This document shows, one piece after another, positions 1 through 9,108 of a DNA stretch of 60,531 bases. The notes under the pieces are model-generated. The model was not told where the DNA came from. It worked only from the letters and a program-made list of their open reading frames with translations, and searched no databases. Each line of letters opens with the position of its first letter. The first letter of the stretch is position 1. The DNA is from an uncultured Gammaproteobacteria bacterium (GTDB lineage: Bacteria > Pseudomonadota > Gammaproteobacteria > SZUA-140). The DNA lies in the NCBI GenBank assembly GCA_945787155.1, contig CALZHD010000004.1, positions 1 to 60,531 of the forward strand, written 5' to 3'. A program made the position numbers and the translations under genes.

Positions 1-1
1 G

Positions 2-688
2 AGCCAGGGTAAATATACGCCGCCACAATATTGGGTCACCAACGGCTATATATTAAGTCTACGCCGCGATAAGGTTGAAGCCGTATCTGTCGAAAAATTG
101 CGGCGTCTCGCTGTAAAAGTGTTTCGGTTGGATATCGATACGCGTGAAATGACTAAGCCGGAATTATTAGACGTGATCGATAAGCGCCTCGCCTATATGG
201 ACTGGCTACCTGTGGTGTATGTTAGCTGGCATGATGCAAAGGCGTATTGCGAATGGCGAGGTAAGCGACTGCCGAGCGAGGCGGAGTGGGAAAAATCGAT
301 CCGTGGCAAAGAGGGGCTCGAATTTGCCTGGGGTAATAAATGGGCGTACGGGCAGAGTAATACAGGTGAGGAGTTATGGGATGATGGTGTTGCGCCAGTG
401 GGCTCATATCAAGGTGATGTTTCACCGTATGGTGTGCTAGATATGAGTGGTAACGTCTCGGAATGGACCGCGGACTGGTATCAACCCTATGCGGGATCAG
501 ATTATGCTAGTAAAGATTTTGGTGAAAACTTCAAGGTAGTAAAAGGTGCAGCATGGGGGGGTGAAGGACACTACGCATTGAAATTATTTCAACGTGGTGC
601 GTATCGCTTTAACCTCAAGCCTGAATCACAGCACGAAGACCTTGGCTTTCGTTGTGCGATGGATCTGAAGGTGGCAGGAGCGGAGTAA
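2..688 (+). CDS. SUMF1/formylglycine-generating-enzyme-like domain protein, 5' partial
   Basis: The reading frame is open from base 2, so the true start lies upstream of the window. About 228 residues are visible and form a SUMF1 (FGE-sulfatase) fold: [19 protein letters not shown], then SEAEWE, then [18 protein letters not shown], and a C-terminal block ending in LGFRCAMD. These are the standard landmarks of the family, which includes formylglycine-generating enzymes, EgtB-type sulfoxide synthases and many non-catalytic accessory proteins. The paired C-terminal cysteines that bind copper in true FGE are not seen: the usual RGGSW block reads KGAAW and the following segment has AYRF where a Cys would be expected. 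I infer a non-FGE member, perhaps a binding or sensor domain. Upstream domains are unknown. Confidence 0.8.
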   Translation, partial: SQGKYTPPQYWVTNGYILSLRRDKVEAVSVEKLRRLAVKVFRLDIDTREMTKPELLDVIDKRLAYMDWLPVVYVSWHDAKAYCEWRGKRLPSEAEWEKSIRGKEGLEFAWGNKWAYGQSNTGEELWDDGVAPVGSYQGDVSPYGVLDMSGNVSEWTADWYQPYAGSDYASKDFGENFKVVKGAAWGGEGHYALKLFQRGAYRFNLKPESQHEDLGFRCAMDLKVAGAE

Positions 689-806
689 TCAGAGCGCATT
701 GCGTTGTCGACAGATTAGCAGCGATAAACTGTTATCGTTATTCGCTAAAGGGTACGCCGCCTTTCTTTTTCTTAACAATGGTTTAGATCTGTTATAACCC
801 GTCACT

Positions 807-1757
807 ATGAACGAGCTAGCATCCATCCCGCCCAATCCCCGCATCGGACTCGCCCTCGGCAGCGGGTCGGCACGAGGCTGGGCGCATATCGGTGTCTTGC
901 AGGCGCTGGCAGAGCTGGGAATACGCCCCGGTGTCATCGCCGGTAGCTCTGTCGGTGCGCTGGTCGGTGCAGCCTATTCCTGTGGCTGTCTCGATTCACT
1001 GGCGCAGGGGGTGCAGCGCCTCACCTGGCGTGAGATCCTCAGCTACCTTGACCCCTCGCTGGTCGGCGGTGGCCTGATTCGGGGTGAAAAACTGTTTAAG
1101 TTTATCCGCGCCCACGCGCCGGCAGCGTCAATTGAGGACTTGCAGGTAAAGTTTGGTGCCGTCGCCACAGAGCTGGATAGTGGCCGTGAGGTCTGGTTTC
1201 GGCGTGGGTCGCTATTGGAGGCGGTGCGGGCTTCAATTAGTCTGCCGGGCCTGTTTGCTCCCGTTGAACTGGAGGGTCGATGGCTGGTGGACGGCGGCTT
1301 GACTAATCCGGTGCCGGTGTCGCTGTGTCGTGCGCTGGGGGCGGAGCAGGTGATTGCGGTGGATCTCAATAGTGATATTGTTGGCCGCCATGCACGGCAA
1401 CGAGAGCCCACCGTCTCGAATGATGACGAGTTGTCGGCAGAAGAGAGTGATCTTTGGCAGCGGGTATCAACGCAGTTGAAGAATTCCCTGCAGGCGCCCA
1501 AAGCGCTGCTGATATCGCGGCTGTTTGGCGAAGGGCGCGTGCCGGGGATCCTGGATGTCATGGCCAGTTCCATCAATATCGTCCAGGATCAGATAACTCG
1601 CAGTCGCATGGAGGCCGATCCTCCACAGGTATTACTGTTGCCCCAGTTAGCAAATCTGGGGTTGATGGAGTATGACCAGGCCGCAGTGGCGATCGCCGAA
1701 GGTCGAGAAGCGGTGATGCGTCGACGTGATGCGTTGCTGCAATTAGATGGTGTCTGA
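807..1757 (+). CDS. Patatin-like phospholipase, RssA family
   Basis: The 316-residue protein is a patatin-fold serine lipid acyl hydrolase. The oxyanion-hole motif LALGSGSARGWAH lies near residue 15, the nucleophile elbow GSSVGA (GxSxG) near residue 48, and the catalytic Asp motif VDGGLTNPVP near residue 155, so the Ser-Asp dyad is complete. There is no signal peptide, which suggests a cytosolic or peripheral membrane enzyme, as for RssA/YchK relatives. The C-terminal 130 residues are a helical extension containing a Glu/Asp-rich stretch. The ATG at 807 has no clear Shine-Dalgarno sequence, but the oxyanion loop begins soon after it, which fits the family's usual N-terminus. It sits alone between a plus-strand SUMF1 gene and a convergent rraB-like gene. 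The physiological substrate cannot be told from sequence. Confidence 0.9.
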   Translation: MNELASIPPNPRIGLALGSGSARGWAHIGVLQALAELGIRPGVIAGSSVGALVGAAYSCGCLDSLAQGVQRLTWREILSYLDPSLVGGGLIRGEKLFKFIRAHAPAASIEDLQVKFGAVATELDSGREVWFRRGSLLEAVRASISLPGLFAPVELEGRWLVDGGLTNPVPVSLCRALGAEQVIAVDLNSDIVGRHARQREPTVSNDDELSAEESDLWQRVSTQLKNSLQAPKALLISRLFGEGRVPGILDVMASSINIVQDQITRSRMEADPPQVLLLPQLANLGLMEYDQAAVAIAEGREAVMRRRDALLQLDGV

Positions 1758-1815
1758 ATAGTGGGCGGGGCATGGTGGTGCTGACGCTGTTTTATAACTG
1801 CTTAGCAGCCAGGTT

Positions 1816-2148
1816 TTATGTCTCTGACTGTAATACACCCCAGCCATCACTCTCTCCGTGATGTTTAGCCGCGATTTTATCGAATGCCCTTTCAGTTTGA
1901 ACGATGTCATCATGTGTCGGGATCATCTGTATCGTACAACAAAGGATCCAGCCGTTGTGGGTCTCGTTTTCGGTTAACGCAAAGGTCACGTGGCTACCGT
2001 TTGCTTCGATTTCGTTTTGCATGTTTTCCGCATTTTTCTTTTTTCCAAAATTGATGAAGAAATCGATGTTTTGTGGAATGGTCAGATCCATCCCTGCCCG
2101 CTGCATTTCCTGAAGTATTGCGCCGTCTTCTGTGTTGGGGAAGTTCAT
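1816..2148 (-). CDS. RraB-family protein (ribonuclease E inhibitor-like)
   Basis: The product is 110 residues when started at the ATG at 2148, which has an AGGAA ribosome site 7 bases upstream; an ATG at 2208 in the same frame lacks one and would add 20 unconserved residues. The pattern matches RraB/DUF1260 proteins: a DGAILQEMQRAGMDL N-terminus, a FFINFGKKKNAENMQNEI helix, a WILCCTIQMIP strand and a C-terminal HHGESDGWGV motif. RraB in Escherichia coli binds RNase E and changes degradosome activity. This copy stands alone and the acidic segment important in E. coli RraB is reduced, so the partner is uncertain. Confidence 0.72.
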   Translation of the reverse strand: MNFPNTEDGAILQEMQRAGMDLTIPQNIDFFINFGKKKNAENMQNEIEANGSHVTFALTENETHNGWILCCTIQMIPTHDDIVQTERAFDKIAAKHHGESDGWGVLQSET

Positions 2149-2233
2149 GGGAGTTCCTGATGGGGTTGTATGGATAGATGGCTGTTCCAGTTCGCTGGTC
2201 AGCGGCATGGGGCAATGAATGTTATTTTCTCAC

Positions 2234-2262
2234 AAGATGACGAGTTGTTGAATCGTCATCTT
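2234..2262. repeat. Perfect 10-bp inverted repeat
   Basis: AAGATGACGA at 2234-2243 is followed after 9 bases by its exact reverse complement TCGTCATCTT at 2253-2262. It lies 86 bases upstream of the rraB-like start. No T-run follows on either strand, so it is more likely an operator or an RNA structure in a leader than a terminator. Confidence 0.5.
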
Positions 2263-2391
2263 CACTCGTTTCCACTTGACTATAGGGAATGTCATAAGCG
2301 CATGATGGATGTCTAGGGCGTTATCATGACGATTTAGTTGCAAAGCCATTTTTATTGTCTATGTTTACGGGGCAGTAAATTTTGTTAATAC

Positions 2392-2412
2392 TTTTGGACT
2401 TGTATTCCAAAA
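2392..2412. repeat. 7-bp inverted repeat, possible operator
   Basis: TTTTGGA and TCCAAAA flank a 7-base spacer, about 210 bases upstream of the subtilase start. The size and spacing are typical of a dimeric regulator site, but no regulator can be named. Confidence 0.3.
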
Positions 2413-2622
2413 ATTAATTTGTATTACTCATACCCTGTTAGTGATTGATGAAAAAAGGCGTTACATGAGAATGGATGATAGTTCGCGTTGCCATGACAAT
2501 GGCGGCTATGGTTTACATATTTCACAAAAATTCACGTGAGGATATTTCCGTTCTGCTTACGCGGATTTAAAGGTTATTATCCAAATCTACAATATATATT
2601 TCATTATCTGAGGGTCAACAAT

Positions 2623-4116
2623 ATGAGAAGGTTACTGACATGCATAATACTCTTGTTATCGTTCAGCATCAGCCAAGCACTTGCCGCACCCGTGCATGGC
2701 CTGAAGAATCCAAAGCGAGTGCTCGATCAATACATAGTGGTACTCAAGGAGTGGCAAGATGTGCCAACTGTCTCTAGCGATTTAGCAAAAAAACATAAAA
2801 GCAAAGTAAAGAAAAAATACACCAAAGCATTGAATGGCTTTGTAATGAATATCCCCCCGGGGCAATTGAAGAAGCTGTCCAATGACCCGCGTATTGATTT
2901 TATCGAGGCGGATAGTGTGATTGAACTTACAGAGACACAATCACCGGCCCCCTGGGGGCTGGATCGTATTGATCAGCGTGATATTCCACTCAGCAGTACA
3001 TATACATATGACTTCACTAGTGCCAATGTGAATGTCTACATAATCGACACCGGTATCCGTACTAGCCATTATGAGTTTGGTGGCCGTGCAGTTGAAGCGT
3101 TTACCGCTATCAATGATGGTAATGGCGCCAATGACTGCAATGGGCATGGCACCCATGTTGCCGGCACGGTCGGCGGTATCACTTACGGTGTCGCAAAGCA
3201 AAGCAACCTTCATGCAGTTCGTGTATTAGACTGCCAGGGTCAGGGCTTTACCTCCGGGGTAATTGCAGGGATTGATTGGGTGACAAACAACCATATGGGT
3301 TCGGCGGTGGCCAACATGAGTCTGGGTGGCTCAGGGTCAACGGCAATGGATCGTGCTGTACAGAATTCGGTGGCAGTGGGTGTCACTTATGTAGTGGCGG
3401 CAGGCAACAGCAATGCTAACGCATGTAACGAATCACCGGCACGCATTGCTGAGGCCATCACAGTGGGCGCAACCAGTTCAAATGATGCGCGTGCCAGTTA
3501 TTCCAATTGGGGCAGTTGTGTAGATATTTTTGCGCCCGGTTCGCAAATCAAATCAACATGGAACACGAGTGATCTGGCAGTGGCAACGATCAGTGGCTCC
3601 TCTATGGCATCGCCTCACGTTGCTGGCATCGCTGCGCTTTATTTGGAAAGCAATCCCGGCGCCACCCCTGCACAAGTACAGGGTGCGATTATTTCCTCAG
3701 CCACTACGGGTCAACTGAGTAATATTGGTAGCGGTTCGCCCAATCTTTTAGCCTATTCACTACAAGAAAGTGGCAACGTTCCACCCCCATCTCCAGTGGC
3801 AAGTTGTCCCGCCGGGTTTGAAAAGTTTCAAGCTAGTCTAAGCGCCACCAATGATGAGGACTTTCAGCCTAACGGTAGTTATTACTACGCGCGCGCAACA
3901 GGGGGTCATAGCGGCCGGTTAATGGGGCCAGCGAATGCGGATTTTGATCTCAACCTATGGAAATGGGGGCGCGGAGGGTGGCAGGTTGTTGCACAATCCA
4001 CAGCCTCCAGCTCAGATGAAAATATCGACTACTATGGAAAACGTGGCTATTACACATGGAGAATTAACTCATATAGTGGCAGCGGTGACTATACGTTCTG
4101 TATGAAGCATCCATAA
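2623..4116 (+). CDS. Secreted subtilisin-like serine protease (S8, proteinase K/aqualysin type)
   Basis: The chosen ATG at 2623 (AGGG 8 bases upstream) gives 497 residues with a clear signal peptide (MRRLLTCIILLLSFSIS then QALAA); an earlier in-frame ATG at 2536 would bury it. After the signal comes an inhibitor_I9 propeptide of about 80 residues (DQYIVVLKEW to FIEADSVIEL), which folds the enzyme and is then cleaved. The protease domain has all three catalytic residues: Asp142 in YIIDTG, His175 in NGHGTHVAG and Ser327 in SGSSMASPH. The APWGLDRIDQR opening is typical of proteinase K and aqualysin I. A C-terminal domain of about 110 residues, starting after a PPPSP linker and ending YTFCMKHP, resembles bacterial PPC-type extensions. 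The enzyme is expected to be exported and self-activating. Confidence 0.93.
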   Translation: MRRLLTCIILLLSFSISQALAAPVHGLKNPKRVLDQYIVVLKEWQDVPTVSSDLAKKHKSKVKKKYTKALNGFVMNIPPGQLKKLSNDPRIDFIEADSVIELTETQSPAPWGLDRIDQRDIPLSSTYTYDFTSANVNVYIIDTGIRTSHYEFGGRAVEAFTAINDGNGANDCNGHGTHVAGTVGGITYGVAKQSNLHAVRVLDCQGQGFTSGVIAGIDWVTNNHMGSAVANMSLGGSGSTAMDRAVQNSVAVGVTYVVAAGNSNANACNESPARIAEAITVGATSSNDARASYSNWGSCVDIFAPGSQIKSTWNTSDLAVATISGSSMASPHVAGIAALYLESNPGATPAQVQGAIISSATTGQLSNIGSGSPNLLAYSLQESGNVPPPSPVASCPAGFEKFQASLSATNDEDFQPNGSYYYARATGGHSGRLMGPANADFDLNLWKWGRGGWQVVAQSTASSSDENIDYYGKRGYYTWRINSYSGSGDYTFCMKHP

Positions 4117-4122
4117 GTCAGC

Positions 4123-4158
4123 AGTCGATGATGGGCGCGCAGTGTGCGCCCATCGACT
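4123..4158 (+). terminator. Strong hairpin after the subtilase gene, possible terminator
   Basis: Seven base pairs (AGTCGAT with ATCGACT) and six more (GGGCGC with GCGCCC) form one long stem with a 3-base bulge, starting 7 bases after the subtilase stop. Only CTCTCTT follows, so the U-tract is poor. It may terminate weakly or protect the mRNA 3' end. Confidence 0.45.
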
Positions 4159-4331
4159 CTCTTAAAGTCAGTTGCGCTGCGGTGGATGCAGATAGGCTAC
4201 AGTCGCTGATAACCGATGCAACGATGTTCGATCAGTAGGTGGTGGTTGAGTAACATGTTCGAAGATTAAATGGAATATAGTCTGAAAGAGGGGTGGAAAC
4301 TGAAGGCCCGTTACTCTACTCTTCATATCCT

Positions 4332-5666
4332 ATGAAACGTCAATACTTAACCTTTATATTGCCATTATTATTATTTACCAGCGCTGCCACTCAGGCATTG
4401 GCGCAGGCGGTATGGATTCCCGGATGGCAGCAATCGAGTCCGATGAACAGTGCGCGTGCGGGTGCCGCCGTGCTACAGGTCAATGGCGTTATCTATGCGC
4501 TTGGTGGTGTGGATGGGCGACGCTTTCTAAATACTACGGAGTTTAGCAAGATCCAGTCAGATGGAACACTCGGCCCATGGAAACGCAGCGCAATCCTCAA
4601 TGATGCCCGTGGTTTTTTTGATGCCGTTGAGCACAATGGTTTTATTTATGCTGCTGGTGGTGGCAAGGGTGAAAGTGGGAAAATTTTGCTGCGTAGCATC
4701 GAGCGCACACGCATTATTGAAGACGGTGGGCTTGAGGGGTGGGTCACCGAACATTATGGCCTTAACTACCCACGCCGTTGCGTAAAATTATTCATTGCCA
4801 ACAATCGAATCTACGCCCTGGGTGGTTTTGGTGGTGCATTACACGATTCGGTTGAGAGTGCGTCTATCAATAAAGATGGTAGCCTTGGTGAGTGGCGCAT
4901 CGAGCAGAACCCGTTGACAATACCCCGTTACATCAATAGCGTAAAATCACTGAATGGTTTTGCCTATGCGATTGGTGGGCATGCTGAACGTGAGGGTACG
5001 GGGTTAACCGAGGTTGAATTTGCGCACGCTGCCACTGGCGATGAACTGGTTTGGCAAAAGACCACTGCCATGCAGCTACCTCGTTATGCGCTTTCATCAG
5101 CATCCCGAGGTAACGTGCTCTACGCAATGGGTGGCCTTAACGGTGCACTCTACACAGATGCGATCGAGATTACACAACAGGGTAGTAATGGTGAGCTGGA
5201 TGACTGGCGCTATACAACACCACTTTCATCGCTACGTGCTAATTTAGGTAGTGTGATCTACAATGATCGCATCTACATTATTGGTGGCACTAATCGTGAT
5301 GGTTATTACAAAACAGTTGAATACGCGAGCTTTAATGATAATGGCGATATTGGCTTCTGGGGGTCACAACAGCAGCTTGATGCCTATCAGCAACAGCGAC
5401 ATGTAAGTCAGACGAAGCCAAAGCGCAAACTTCCCAACAACGGCGTGATTGCCGAAGTGATACAGACAAAGGCCTATAGCTATATTCGTGTGGTGAAAGG
5501 GGCTACGGAGCAGTGGCTTGCCGGATCACGGGCTGATTACAGCGTTGGCGATGCCATCGAATACAGCCGGGGTACCACCATGGTGAACTTCCACAGCTCA
5601 ACACTCAATCGAGACTTTCCATCTATTATCTTTGTCGAGCATCTTCGCATGAGCGGTGACAAATAG
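4332..5666 (+). CDS. Exported Kelch-repeat protein with NrfJ-like C-terminal domain
   Basis: Starting at the ATG at 4332 gives 444 residues with a typical signal peptide (MKRQYLTFILPLLLF, cleavage after ALAQA); the upstream frame start at 4293 would place 13 extra residues before it. At least six Kelch repeats follow, each with the NGVIYALGG-type hydrophobic strand and Gly pair (for example NRIYALGGFGG, NVLYAMGGLNG, DRIYIIGGTN), forming a beta-propeller in the periplasm or outside the cell. The last 80 residues differ: GVIAEVIQTKAYSYIRVV, EQWLAGSRADYSVGD and NFHSSTLNRDFPSIIFVEHL match the small OB-like domain of NrfJ-related proteins. I recall that domain as a separate periplasmic protein, so the fusion is unusual. 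Ligand and role are unknown. Confidence 0.82.
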   Translation: MKRQYLTFILPLLLFTSAATQALAQAVWIPGWQQSSPMNSARAGAAVLQVNGVIYALGGVDGRRFLNTTEFSKIQSDGTLGPWKRSAILNDARGFFDAVEHNGFIYAAGGGKGESGKILLRSIERTRIIEDGGLEGWVTEHYGLNYPRRCVKLFIANNRIYALGGFGGALHDSVESASINKDGSLGEWRIEQNPLTIPRYINSVKSLNGFAYAIGGHAEREGTGLTEVEFAHAATGDELVWQKTTAMQLPRYALSSASRGNVLYAMGGLNGALYTDAIEITQQGSNGELDDWRYTTPLSSLRANLGSVIYNDRIYIIGGTNRDGYYKTVEYASFNDNGDIGFWGSQQQLDAYQQQRHVSQTKPKRKLPNNGVIAEVIQTKAYSYIRVVKGATEQWLAGSRADYSVGDAIEYSRGTTMVNFHSSTLNRDFPSIIFVEHLRMSGDK

Positions 5667-5688
5667 AAAAATCAGATGGGATTATTGT

Positions 5689-8148
5689 TTAAGATCCTTC
5701 TAACTTGTTCAGCGGTTTCCTGCTGCTATCGCTATTTGTTGGCGGTGAGGTCGTTGCTGAGTGTTCCCCAAAATTGTGGCGTAGTAGCGCAAAGTCGTTG
5801 AGTCGTTGTTCAATCTTGTGATTGATGGATCCCTCCGGAAACAGACCTTCTGTATTGCGCTTGCCCGCAGTCTCGCCTGTCAGAAGTTCCATCGCTTCGT
5901 CTACATTGGTAAAGGCATAGATATTAAACTGTCCCTGTTCGACTGCGTTGACGACCTCTTTACGTAGCATTAGATCATTGACGTTACTGCCAGGGATCAA
6001 CACACCTTGCGAGGCATCCAGTCCGCGCATATGACAGACATCAAAGAAGCCTTCTATTTTTTCATTGGAGGCACCAATCGGCTGGCTTTCACCAAATTGA
6101 TTGACTGAACCGGTAATTGCCAGTGATTGTTTGATGGGTACATCTGCGAGGGCAGAGAGCAGGCAGCAGAGTTCTGCCATTGATGCACTATCGCCTTCGA
6201 TGCCGTTATAGCTCTGTTCAAAGACGAGGCTTGCTGCGAGTGATAGTGGTGCGTCAACGGCATAACGAGCAGCAAGAAATCCGCACAGGATCATTACACC
6301 CTTGGAATGGACTTCTCCGCCCAGCTCCGCTTCGCGTTCGATATCGATGACTTCACCTTCGCCAACACGCACTGTTGCGGTAATACGCGAAGGCTGGCCA
6401 AATATAAAATCACCGAGTTCAATTACAGACAGTGCATTGACCTGTCCGGCCCTCTTGCCACTGGTGTCGATAAGTAAAGTGTCACGTTTGATCGCTTCAT
6501 GAATATGTTCTCGAACACGATCTGAGCGATAGGTTTTTTTATTGATCGCCTTGTCGACATCTTCATGGGTGACGGTGTCACGCTCATGTTCATTGGCCCA
6601 GTAGTCTGATTCCATTAATAGTTCGGTGAGCGTACCAATGCGGGAGGAGAGTTTACTGGCGTCTTCACTGAGGCGTGAACTGTGTTCGATCAGGCGCGCG
6701 ACGGCATTACGGTGAAAAGGGCGCAGTGAATGTTTGCGCGCGACAGTGGCGATCATTTGCGCATAGAGATGGATGTTCTGATCATCCCTCACCATTGAGT
6801 GACTAAAGTCTGCAGCAACCTTAAAGAGTTCACCAAAGTCTGGATCAAACGCATAAAGCATATAGTAGAGTTGTCGGTCACCCAGCAGAATAATCTTGAT
6901 GTCGAGCGGTATCGGTTCTGGTTCGAGTGATACGGTGCTGATCAGGCTCAGCATCTGTCCCAGTGATTCAATGCGGATCTCACGTGAATAGAGCGTTCGT
7001 TTCAGGGCTTCCCAGGCGTAAGGCTGTAGCAGCACCTGACGCGCATCGAGAATCAGGTAGCCGCCGTTGGCGCGGTGAAGTGCACCGGGCTTGATCAGCG
7101 TAAAGTCGGTAATGAGCGTGCCCATGTGGGTGAGATGTTCAACGCGACCGACCAGATTGTCGTGCATCGGATTGTCTTCGTAGATGACGGGCACCGCTTT
7201 TGATTTGCTATGATCAATCAGTACATTAATCTCATAACGATGAAATGAAGGGGTATGGTCGGTCTCCTGTTCGGGCAACTCGCTGACTATCTGTTGTCCA
7301 CGGAAATCATCTATATTTTCGATGACTTCGTGTTGTACCTCATCGAGGTAGGCCTGTACTGCTGGCAGCCCGTTGTAACAGTTTTTTATATTGTCGAAGA
7401 GAAAGCCAATCGCCAGCATGCCAGTTTCACGATTGAGTTGTAGGATCTTTTCTTTGCTTTCATTACGCCACTGTGGAGACTGACGCAGTATCTCCTGTAG
7501 CTCTTGCTGTAGTTTGTCTATTTCAGCTTCGATTCGTTCCTGTTCTGCTGGCGGTAGTTTTTCATAATCTGCGGGCTTGATGATCTCATCCTTGTCATCC
7601 GTTGGGGCGAAGGCGAAGCCATCCTGAGTGGTTATCAGTATGATGTGAGACTGTGCGGCCCTTTTTTTGAGTGCGGAAAATGCCTGCTCCTGTCGATCAT
7701 GAAGCGCCTGTTCAACCTCTGTGACACGTGTTCGATAGTCAACGTTATTAAAAGCGCTATTGACCGCGGCGACGATGTCGGTGAGCAGCTTTTTAATGTC
7801 TTTGTTCAGACGTACGCCATCACCGGCAGGGAGCTGGAGTGCGCGTGGTTTATTATTTTGTTCAAAGTTATTGATATAACACCAGTCTGAGGGGGCCGGA
7901 CTCGCTTCCGCTTTTTTCTCAAGATAGTCGCGTACCGCCGTCCGTTTGCCGACGCCATGGGGGCCGAGCACATAGAGGTTGTAGCCCTGTTGCTGCATTC
8001 CAATACCGAAGTGCAGGGCGTCGAGTGCGCGCGTCTGGCCGATGATTTGAGTAAGATCAGGGAGTTCTGCCGTTGTCTCGAAGGCAAGATCAGACGATTT
8101 ACAGTGGTGATAAAGTGATTCAGCGGGTAAGGCTCGTGTATCCGTCAT
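5689..8148 (-). CDS. LonB-type ATP-dependent protease (AAA + Lon protease domain)
   Basis: The 819-residue protein has an N-terminal AAA region with Walker A GPHGVGKRT at residues 62-70, a long coiled-coil insertion around 170-250 rich in Glu, Gln and Lys, the second ATPase half with GGYLILDARQVLL, and a C-terminal Lon protease domain. The catalytic Ser is Ser654 (EGDSASMAEL) and the Lys is Lys697 (GASNEKIEGF). Their 43-residue spacing equals that of Ser679 and Lys722 in E. coli Lon. The N-terminal substrate domain of LonA is missing, placing it with the LonB/YcbZ-like group. It is cytosolic and should degrade selected proteins using ATP. The gene is convergent with the Kelch gene, with only 22 bases between stops. 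Confidence 0.93.
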   Translation of the reverse strand: MTDTRALPAESLYHHCKSSDLAFETTAELPDLTQIIGQTRALDALHFGIGMQQQGYNLYVLGPHGVGKRTAVRDYLEKKAEASPAPSDWCYINNFEQNNKPRALQLPAGDGVRLNKDIKKLLTDIVAAVNSAFNNVDYRTRVTEVEQALHDRQEQAFSALKKRAAQSHIILITTQDGFAFAPTDDKDEIIKPADYEKLPPAEQERIEAEIDKLQQELQEILRQSPQWRNESKEKILQLNRETGMLAIGFLFDNIKNCYNGLPAVQAYLDEVQHEVIENIDDFRGQQIVSELPEQETDHTPSFHRYEINVLIDHSKSKAVPVIYEDNPMHDNLVGRVEHLTHMGTLITDFTLIKPGALHRANGGYLILDARQVLLQPYAWEALKRTLYSREIRIESLGQMLSLISTVSLEPEPIPLDIKIILLGDRQLYYMLYAFDPDFGELFKVAADFSHSMVRDDQNIHLYAQMIATVARKHSLRPFHRNAVARLIEHSSRLSEDASKLSSRIGTLTELLMESDYWANEHERDTVTHEDVDKAINKKTYRSDRVREHIHEAIKRDTLLIDTSGKRAGQVNALSVIELGDFIFGQPSRITATVRVGEGEVIDIEREAELGGEVHSKGVMILCGFLAARYAVDAPLSLAASLVFEQSYNGIEGDSASMAELCCLLSALADVPIKQSLAITGSVNQFGESQPIGASNEKIEGFFDVCHMRGLDASQGVLIPGSNVNDLMLRKEVVNAVEQGQFNIYAFTNVDEAMELLTGETAGKRNTEGLFPEGSINHKIEQRLNDFALLRHNFGEHSATTSPPTNSDSSRKPLNKLEGS

Positions 8149-8271
8149 TATTTTCCCTGATTATCAATTCAGCATTGATTGGATTGCACTAGAATCATCC
8201 AGCGATGGCTAATCATAGCTGGAAACCTGAGAGACGGAAACTAGGGGGCGGAAACCTGGGACGAGAAGTGA

Positions 8272-9087
8272 TTATTGGTCGTACCCGCCCCCCGTCTCTT
8301 TAAAGGGCAGGCGCAACATCCATTTTAGCGATTGTGTTTGAGGTTGTTGAAATTGTTTTAGACCAATGGTCATTTGGTCGTGCCCTTTTGCCGGTTGCGC
8401 GCAATAAGTGCCGAAGAGTCGATCCCACCATGGTAAGTTGAAGCCGTAGTTACTGTTGGTTTCAGCTTTGATAATTGAGTGGTGAACCCGGTGCATATCG
8501 GGTGTGACGACAAAGCGTCGTAATACACCATCAATTTGAGTGGGGATGTAGACATTGCTGTGGTTAAACATAGCCACCGCATTGAGAATGATCTCAAAGA
8601 TCAGTACCGCAATAATGGCGGGGCCAAGCAGGCAGATGAGTGCCATCTTGATCAGCATTGACAGGACGATCTCAATGGGATGAAAACGCGCGCCACTGGT
8701 GACATCAAGATCGACATCGCTATGGTGCATCATGTGAAGTCGCCACAGCATCGGCACACGGTGAAATAGGCGGTGCTGCAGATAGATGCAGAGATCAAGT
8801 ATGATCACAGCAAAGACCGCTTCAATCCATAGCGGGAGGTTTACCTGATTGAATAGCCCCCACTGCTGTTGCGAGGCGTAGAGGGCAACCCCGATGGCGG
8901 CGGTGGGAAAGAGCAGGCGCAATAGCAGCGTATTGAAAAAGGTGATGCCTAAATTGTTGAGCCAGCGAAATAATTTGGCACTGCGTAACGGCCTGCGCGG
9001 TGATTTGAACTCCCATAACGCCATGATGGCGAAAACCCCGAAGAAGAAGCTGAGTCGGATGATGAGTTCCAGGCTATCACTCTCCAT
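8272..9087 (-). CDS. Sterol desaturase / fatty acid hydroxylase family membrane protein
   Basis: This 271-residue integral membrane protein carries the histidine clusters of the fatty acid hydroxylase superfamily: HRLFH near residue 107, HMMHH near residue 119 and HRVHH near residue 200, with further His residues between. These bind a di-iron centre that hydroxylates or desaturates lipids. Hydrophobic segments near residues 8-24, 45-68, 85-103 and 150-172 fit a four-helix membrane core. It is encoded between rhlB and the lonB-like gene, all on the minus strand; the 21-base gap to rhlB suggests cotranscription, with no obvious functional link. The substrate is unknown: bacterial members act on sterol-like, carotenoid or fatty acyl lipids. 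Confidence 0.88.
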   Translation of the reverse strand: MESDSLELIIRLSFFFGVFAIMALWEFKSPRRPLRSAKLFRWLNNLGITFFNTLLLRLLFPTAAIGVALYASQQQWGLFNQVNLPLWIEAVFAVIILDLCIYLQHRLFHRVPMLWRLHMMHHSDVDLDVTSGARFHPIEIVLSMLIKMALICLLGPAIIAVLIFEIILNAVAMFNHSNVYIPTQIDGVLRRFVVTPDMHRVHHSIIKAETNSNYGFNLPWWDRLFGTYCAQPAKGHDQMTIGLKQFQQPQTQSLKWMLRLPFKETGGGYDQ

Positions 9088-9108
9088 TCGCGCTATCTCA
9101 TCTGCTGA

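Larger units (their letters stand above)
2149..2622. other. Gene-free AT-rich divergent region
   Basis: This 474-base stretch separates the start of the rraB-like gene (minus) from the subtilase start (plus) and must hold promoters for both. I see no convincing gene. It contains two inverted repeats, listed separately, and long A/T runs around 2370-2440. No sigma-70 promoter could be assigned with confidence. Confidence 0.5.

Noticed and set aside
1043-1576. A 177-residue open frame on the minus strand opposite the patatin gene
   Set aside because: Its protein is Ser/Arg-rich with no domain, and the plus strand has clear patatin motifs across the same bases.
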